Assembly: GCA_031285525.1 (NCBI GenBank)
Contig: JAITWB010000129.1
Location: 1 to 6,064, forward strand
DNA: 6,064 bases
Direction of reading: 5' to 3'
From: Spirochaetaceae bacterium
GTDB taxonomy: Bacteria; Spirochaetota; Spirochaetia; Treponematales; Treponemataceae
A model generated the notes under the pieces. That model saw nothing but the letters and a program-made list of their open reading frames with translations, searched no databases and had not been told where the DNA came from. Every line of letters starts with the position of its first letter. Within the stretch, counting starts at the first letter, position 1. Positions 5,678 through 6,064 of this stretch are shown here, piece after piece. The position numbers were made by a program, and so were the translations under genes.

Positions 5678-6064
5678 ATGGCAAAGTCATTTCGTTCGCC
5701 TATAGCCGCAGTTTTACTCATTCTGTCTATGTTGGTTTCCTGCGTAACCTACGGCTCCACTCCTTATGCCTATGAGTTGGCGGATTCGAATGTCTATGCC
5801 TCTGATTTTACCGGAGCCTCTTTTGTCCTTGAGGAAGGGCGGGATTCTCTCTATAAGACAACCGATTCAGTACTGTATCAGCTTGATACGGGGATACTTG
5901 CCCACTATGCGGAGGATTTTTCCCTCTCCAATCAACGGCTGTCGCAAGCCGAGGCGGGGATATATGCCTATTTTACCAAAAGTATCTCCCAGACCGTGGG
6001 TTCCTATCTGGTCAATGACTCGGTGATGGATTATGCCGGTGAGGAATATGAAGATATTTACACC
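5678..6064 (+). CDS. COG3014-like lipoprotein, 3' partial
   Basis: An open frame runs from ATG 5678 to the window end, giving 129 residues with no stop. An in-frame TAG immediately precedes the ATG, so this is the first possible start. A weak AGG (5667-5669) sits 8 bases upstream. The N-terminus is a lipoprotein signal peptide (MAKSFRSPIAAVLLILSMLV) ending in a canonical lipobox LVSC with Cys22. The mature part has DSVLYQLDTGILAHYAEDFS (about 63-82), SNQRLSQAEAGI (84-95), FTKSISQTVGSYLVND (99-114) and MDYAGEEYEDI (117-127). This pattern of a short-helix repeat followed by a Y-x-G-E-x-Y-E-D segment matches my recollection of the COG3014 family, large lipoproteins with TPR-like helices of unknown function. 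Only the first part is visible, so total length and domains cannot be judged. It is probably co-transcribed with the LpoB-like gene 28 bases upstream. Confidence 0.78.
   Translation, partial: MAKSFRSPIAAVLLILSMLVSCVTYGSTPYAYELADSNVYASDFTGASFVLEEGRDSLYKTTDSVLYQLDTGILAHYAEDFSLSNQRLSQAEAGIYAYFTKSISQTVGSYLVNDSVMDYAGEEYEDIYT

Noticed and set aside
5766..6026. Plus-strand open frame of 86 codons near the window end
   Set aside because: It lies in another frame within the lipoprotein gene that starts at 5678, which has a signal peptide and lipobox; the 86-codon product has no recognisable features.

Overview
The window looks like chromosomal housekeeping DNA from a Gram-negative-type bacterium, most likely a spirochaete of the Treponema/Spirochaeta group. 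That placement is an inference. It rests on the LpoB-like plus COG3014-like lipoprotein pair, the divergent dicarboxylate-symporter homologue and the overall look of the proteins, not on a marker gene or a database search. No mobile element, CRISPR array, tRNA or rRNA is visible. The genes are tightly packed and no gene-free stretch exceeds about 110 bases.

Layout. Positions 1-1407 (+) hold nearly all of asnS (asparaginyl-tRNA synthetase), whose first codons lie upstream of the window. After an 18-base gap comes a membrane-anchored serine D-Ala-D-Ala carboxypeptidase (1426-2820, +). A 109-base convergent spacer with a candidate hairpin terminator separates it from a minus-strand pair. In transcription order that pair is a TcdA/YgdL-type ThiF-family enzyme (4928-4191) and a divergent sodium:dicarboxylate-symporter-family permease (4159-2930). 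A 100-base divergent promoter region (4929-5028) then leads into two plus-strand lipoprotein genes: an LpoB-like protein (5029-5649) and the start of a COG3014-like protein (5678 to the window end).

How the genes relate. Two units concern the cell envelope: the carboxypeptidase trims peptidoglycan stem peptides, and the LpoB-like lipoprotein resembles activators of class A penicillin-binding proteins. Two concern translation: AsnRS charges tRNA-Asn, and TcdA-type enzymes cyclise the t6A modification of tRNA. The permease shares the tcdA transcription direction but no obvious pathway.

Most notable are the permease, in which by-eye alignment shows loss of most canonical substrate-binding residues of the family, and the LpoB-like/COG3014-like lipoprotein pair, in which the LpoB-like protein has a much shorter linker than the E. 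coli protein. I do not see strong evidence for a wholly new multi-gene system here.
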